Shown piece after piece: positions 30,580 to 32,157 of a stretch of DNA of 32,157 bases (position 1 is the first letter of the stretch; every line of letters begins with the position of its first letter). The position numbers were made by a program, and so were the translations under genes. Under the pieces are notes generated by a model. It was not told the DNA's origin. It was given only the letters and a program-made list of their open reading frames with translations, and did no database searches. Source of the stretch: Candidatus Methylomirabilis sp. (GTDB lineage Bacteria > Methylomirabilota > Methylomirabilia > Methylomirabilales > JACPAU01); assembly GCA_036000645.1 (NCBI GenBank), contig DASYVA010000082.1, positions 1 to 32,157 on the forward strand, in the 5' to 3' direction.

Positions 30580-31713
30580 ATGAGACGGATCCGCACTGCG
30601 CTCCTGGGGGGGCTCGCCCTCGCGCTGGCCGTGGGGCTGGTCCCGGGGATGGCCGCCGCCCAGGCGATCGAGGACGAGCTCGTCCTCATCACCCCCGTCT
30701 CCAAGTTCATCCACGACGCCGCGCTGAAGGCGTTCGCCGAGTACGCGAAGGAGACCTGGAACGTCACGGTGAAGGTAAATGCCCTCGCCGCCGGCACCCC
30801 GGTTGCCTACGGACGGATCGTGGAGTGGAAGGGGAGACCGGAGGTGGACATCTTCTGGGGCGGGGAGAGTGCCCTCTTCGATAAGCTCACCGACCAGAAG
30901 CTCCTGAGCAAGCTGGACCTTTCGAAGGCCAGCTGGGACGCCATCCCGGTCTCCGTCGGCAAGCCCAAGCCGATTCCCCTGAAGGACCCGCGCGGCTACT
31001 GGGTGGGCACGGCGCTCGAGCCCTACGGCCTGGTCTATCATCCGCGCGTCCTCAAGCGGCTCGGGGTCCCCGACCTCAAGACCTGGGACGACCTCCTGGA
31101 CCCACGGCTGAAGGGAAACGTGGCCCAGTGCGCACCCACCCGAAGCAGCAGCAGCAACGCCACCTACGAGGTGATCCTCCAGAGCCTCGGGGAGGAGAAG
31201 GGCTGGGACTGGCTGAAGAAGCTGGCGGGCAACTCCGGCATCTTCACCGCCCGGAGCCGTGACGTGCCTTCCGTCGTGGCGAAGGGGGAGTTTGCCGCGG
31301 GGTTCGCCGTCCCCTCCTACATGGCCTTCGAGGAGCGACTGGCCGGCTTTGACATCAAGTTCGTCGCCCCACAGAATGCCTTCGTCACCCCGGAACCGAT
31401 GGCCATCCTGGCCGGGGCGAAGCACCCGAAGGCAGCCGCCGCCTTCATCGAGTTCCTCCTCACCGAGCGGGGCCAGCGGGTCTTCATGGAACGGGGTCTC
31501 TTCCCCATCACCCCCAAGTACCGGGTTCAGGGAGCCCCGGGCTCGCCGGCGGAGATGGCGGTCGAGTTCACCGGGGGCGTGCGGTCGTACTTCGAGAGCG
31601 ACGTGAGCAACGTCTACGATGATGCCATCGCCAACAAGCGGTCGGAGAGCCTGAAGGCCAAGTATCGGGCCGAGATCGAGGCCAAGTGGGAGGAACTGAA
31701 GAAGGCGCAGTAG
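30580..31713 (+). CDS. ABC transporter substrate-binding protein (iron/organic-anion type, family 1)
   Basis: A 377-residue periplasmic binding protein. The signal peptide covers about 1-28 (LALALAVGLVPGMAAAQA, cleavage near AAA-QA). The mature part opens DELVLITPVSKFIHDAALKAFAEY and has the hinge and cleft patterns of the AfuA/PotD-like group: EVDIFWGGESALFDKL, GYWVGTALEPYGLVYHPRVLKRLG, LKTWDDLLDPRLKG, TPEPMAILAGAKHPKAAAAFIEFLLTERGQRVFMERGLFPITPKY. Members bind ferric iron, putrescine, 2-aminoethylphosphonate or phosphoglycerate-type ligands. No Tyr pair typical of ferric binding can be assigned with certainty, so the ligand remains open. GGAAGGAGGGG precedes the ATG. The ATPase gene follows after 18 bases. 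Confidence 0.88.
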   Translation: MRRIRTALLGGLALALAVGLVPGMAAAQAIEDELVLITPVSKFIHDAALKAFAEYAKETWNVTVKVNALAAGTPVAYGRIVEWKGRPEVDIFWGGESALFDKLTDQKLLSKLDLSKASWDAIPVSVGKPKPIPLKDPRGYWVGTALEPYGLVYHPRVLKRLGVPDLKTWDDLLDPRLKGNVAQCAPTRSSSSNATYEVILQSLGEEKGWDWLKKLAGNSGIFTARSRDVPSVVAKGEFAAGFAVPSYMAFEERLAGFDIKFVAPQNAFVTPEPMAILAGAKHPKAAAAFIEFLLTERGQRVFMERGLFPITPKYRVQGAPGSPAEMAVEFTGGVRSYFESDVSNVYDDAIANKRSESLKAKYRAEIEAKWEELKKAQ

Positions 31714-31731
31714 CGGGTACCCCCCTCCGGC

Positions 31732-32157
31732 ATGCGGATCCGGATCACCGACCTGACCAAGCGCTTCGGCCCGCTCGAGGCGGTCAGCCACGTCTCCCTC
31801 GAGATCCGGGACGGGGAGCTCTTCACCCTCCTGGGGCCCTCGGGCTGCGGGAAGAGCACGCTCCTCCGCCTCATCGGGGGCTTCCACGTCCCCGACACCG
31901 GCGAGATTTACTTCAACGACCGCCTGGTCAACCCCATCCCCCCCTACCAGCGGAACATCGGCATGGTGTTCCAGAACTACGCTCTCTGGCCGCATATGAC
32001 GGTCTGGCAGAACGTGGCCTACGGACTGAAGCTCAAGCGACTCCCTGCCCAGGAGCTCCAGGCCCGGGTGGCGGAGGGCCTGCGGAAGGTGAACCTGACG
32101 GGGCTTGAGGACCGGTATCCGGGGCAGCTCTCCGGCGGGCAGCAGCAGCGGGTGGCG
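31732..32157 (+). CDS. ABC transporter ATP-binding protein (partial, cut by window end)
   Basis: The first 142 codons of an ABC ATPase of the PotA/FbpC type. Present are the A-loop region LTKRFGPLEAVSHVS, Walker A LLGPSGCGKSTLLR, the Q-loop GMVFQNYALWPHMTVWQNVAYGL and the signature LSGGQQQRVA, at which the window ends; Walker B and the C-terminal regulatory domain lie beyond. The start ATG at 31732 lacks a clear ribosome binding site but directly precedes the conserved N-terminus. It forms a transport operon with the solute-binding protein; permease genes should follow outside the window. Confidence 0.93.
   Translation, partial: MRIRITDLTKRFGPLEAVSHVSLEIRDGELFTLLGPSGCGKSTLLRLIGGFHVPDTGEIYFNDRLVNPIPPYQRNIGMVFQNYALWPHMTVWQNVAYGLKLKRLPAQELQARVAEGLRKVNLTGLEDRYPGQLSGGQQQRVA

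Overview
This is a GC-rich (about 70% by eye) stretch of bacterial chromosome, densely coded and almost entirely housekeeping. I see no tRNA, rRNA, CRISPR array, insertion sequence or prophage. YajC, a Slt70-type transglycosylase and a Dfp-type CoaBC point to a diderm bacterium. The composition and the mix of families (DUF2905 after ruvB, SpoIID without other sporulation genes, DUF4388 response regulator, HEAT and HD-GYP proteins) resemble Methylomirabilota/Rokubacteria or a deltaproteobacterial-type lineage. That assignment is inference only.

Layout. 1-1430 (minus): aromatic amino acid block, with the start of a probable pterin carbinolamine dehydratase and a Thermotoga-type DAHP synthase (aroF). 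Upstream of aroF is a complete transcription attenuator: sigma-70 promoter, 25-codon leader peptide with Trp-Ala-Trp-Arg-Phe-Phe-Phe, alternative hairpins and an intrinsic terminator. 1510-8993 (plus): a ten-gene run, yebC-ruvC-secreted protein-ruvA-ruvB-DUF2905-spoIID-queA-tgt-yajC, covering Holliday junction processing and queuosine tRNA modification. 8990-13739 (minus): two SAM methyltransferases, a 36-residue zinc-ribbon protein, and a tightly overlapping trio of a TrmN6-like methyltransferase, a stand-alone glutaminase-type nitrilase and nadE, which looks like a glutamine-dependent NAD synthetase split into two genes.

13740-17527: a divergent 196-residue HEAT protein, then (minus) a 537-residue HEAT protein and an HD-GYP protein that share the same unnamed N-terminal module. 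17564-23194 (minus): priA, a poorly explained 327-base gap with a tentative small plus-strand gene, a family-4 uracil-DNA glycosylase, coaBC and thiD. 23295-27592 (minus): slt, a REC-DUF4388 regulator and mtnA. 27635-32157 (plus): an MFS-like permease, a GlpD-type glycerol-3-phosphate dehydrogenase, a solute-binding protein and the beginning of its ABC ATPase, cut by the window end.

Regulatory reading. Several sigma-70 promoters are legible. Three of them (RlmI-like gene, 196-residue HEAT gene, mtnA) place the -10 box only 9-10 bases before the start codon with no Shine-Dalgarno sequence, which suggests leaderless mRNAs. The best single observation is the aroF attenuator, whose two mutually exclusive folds can be read directly from the sequence.
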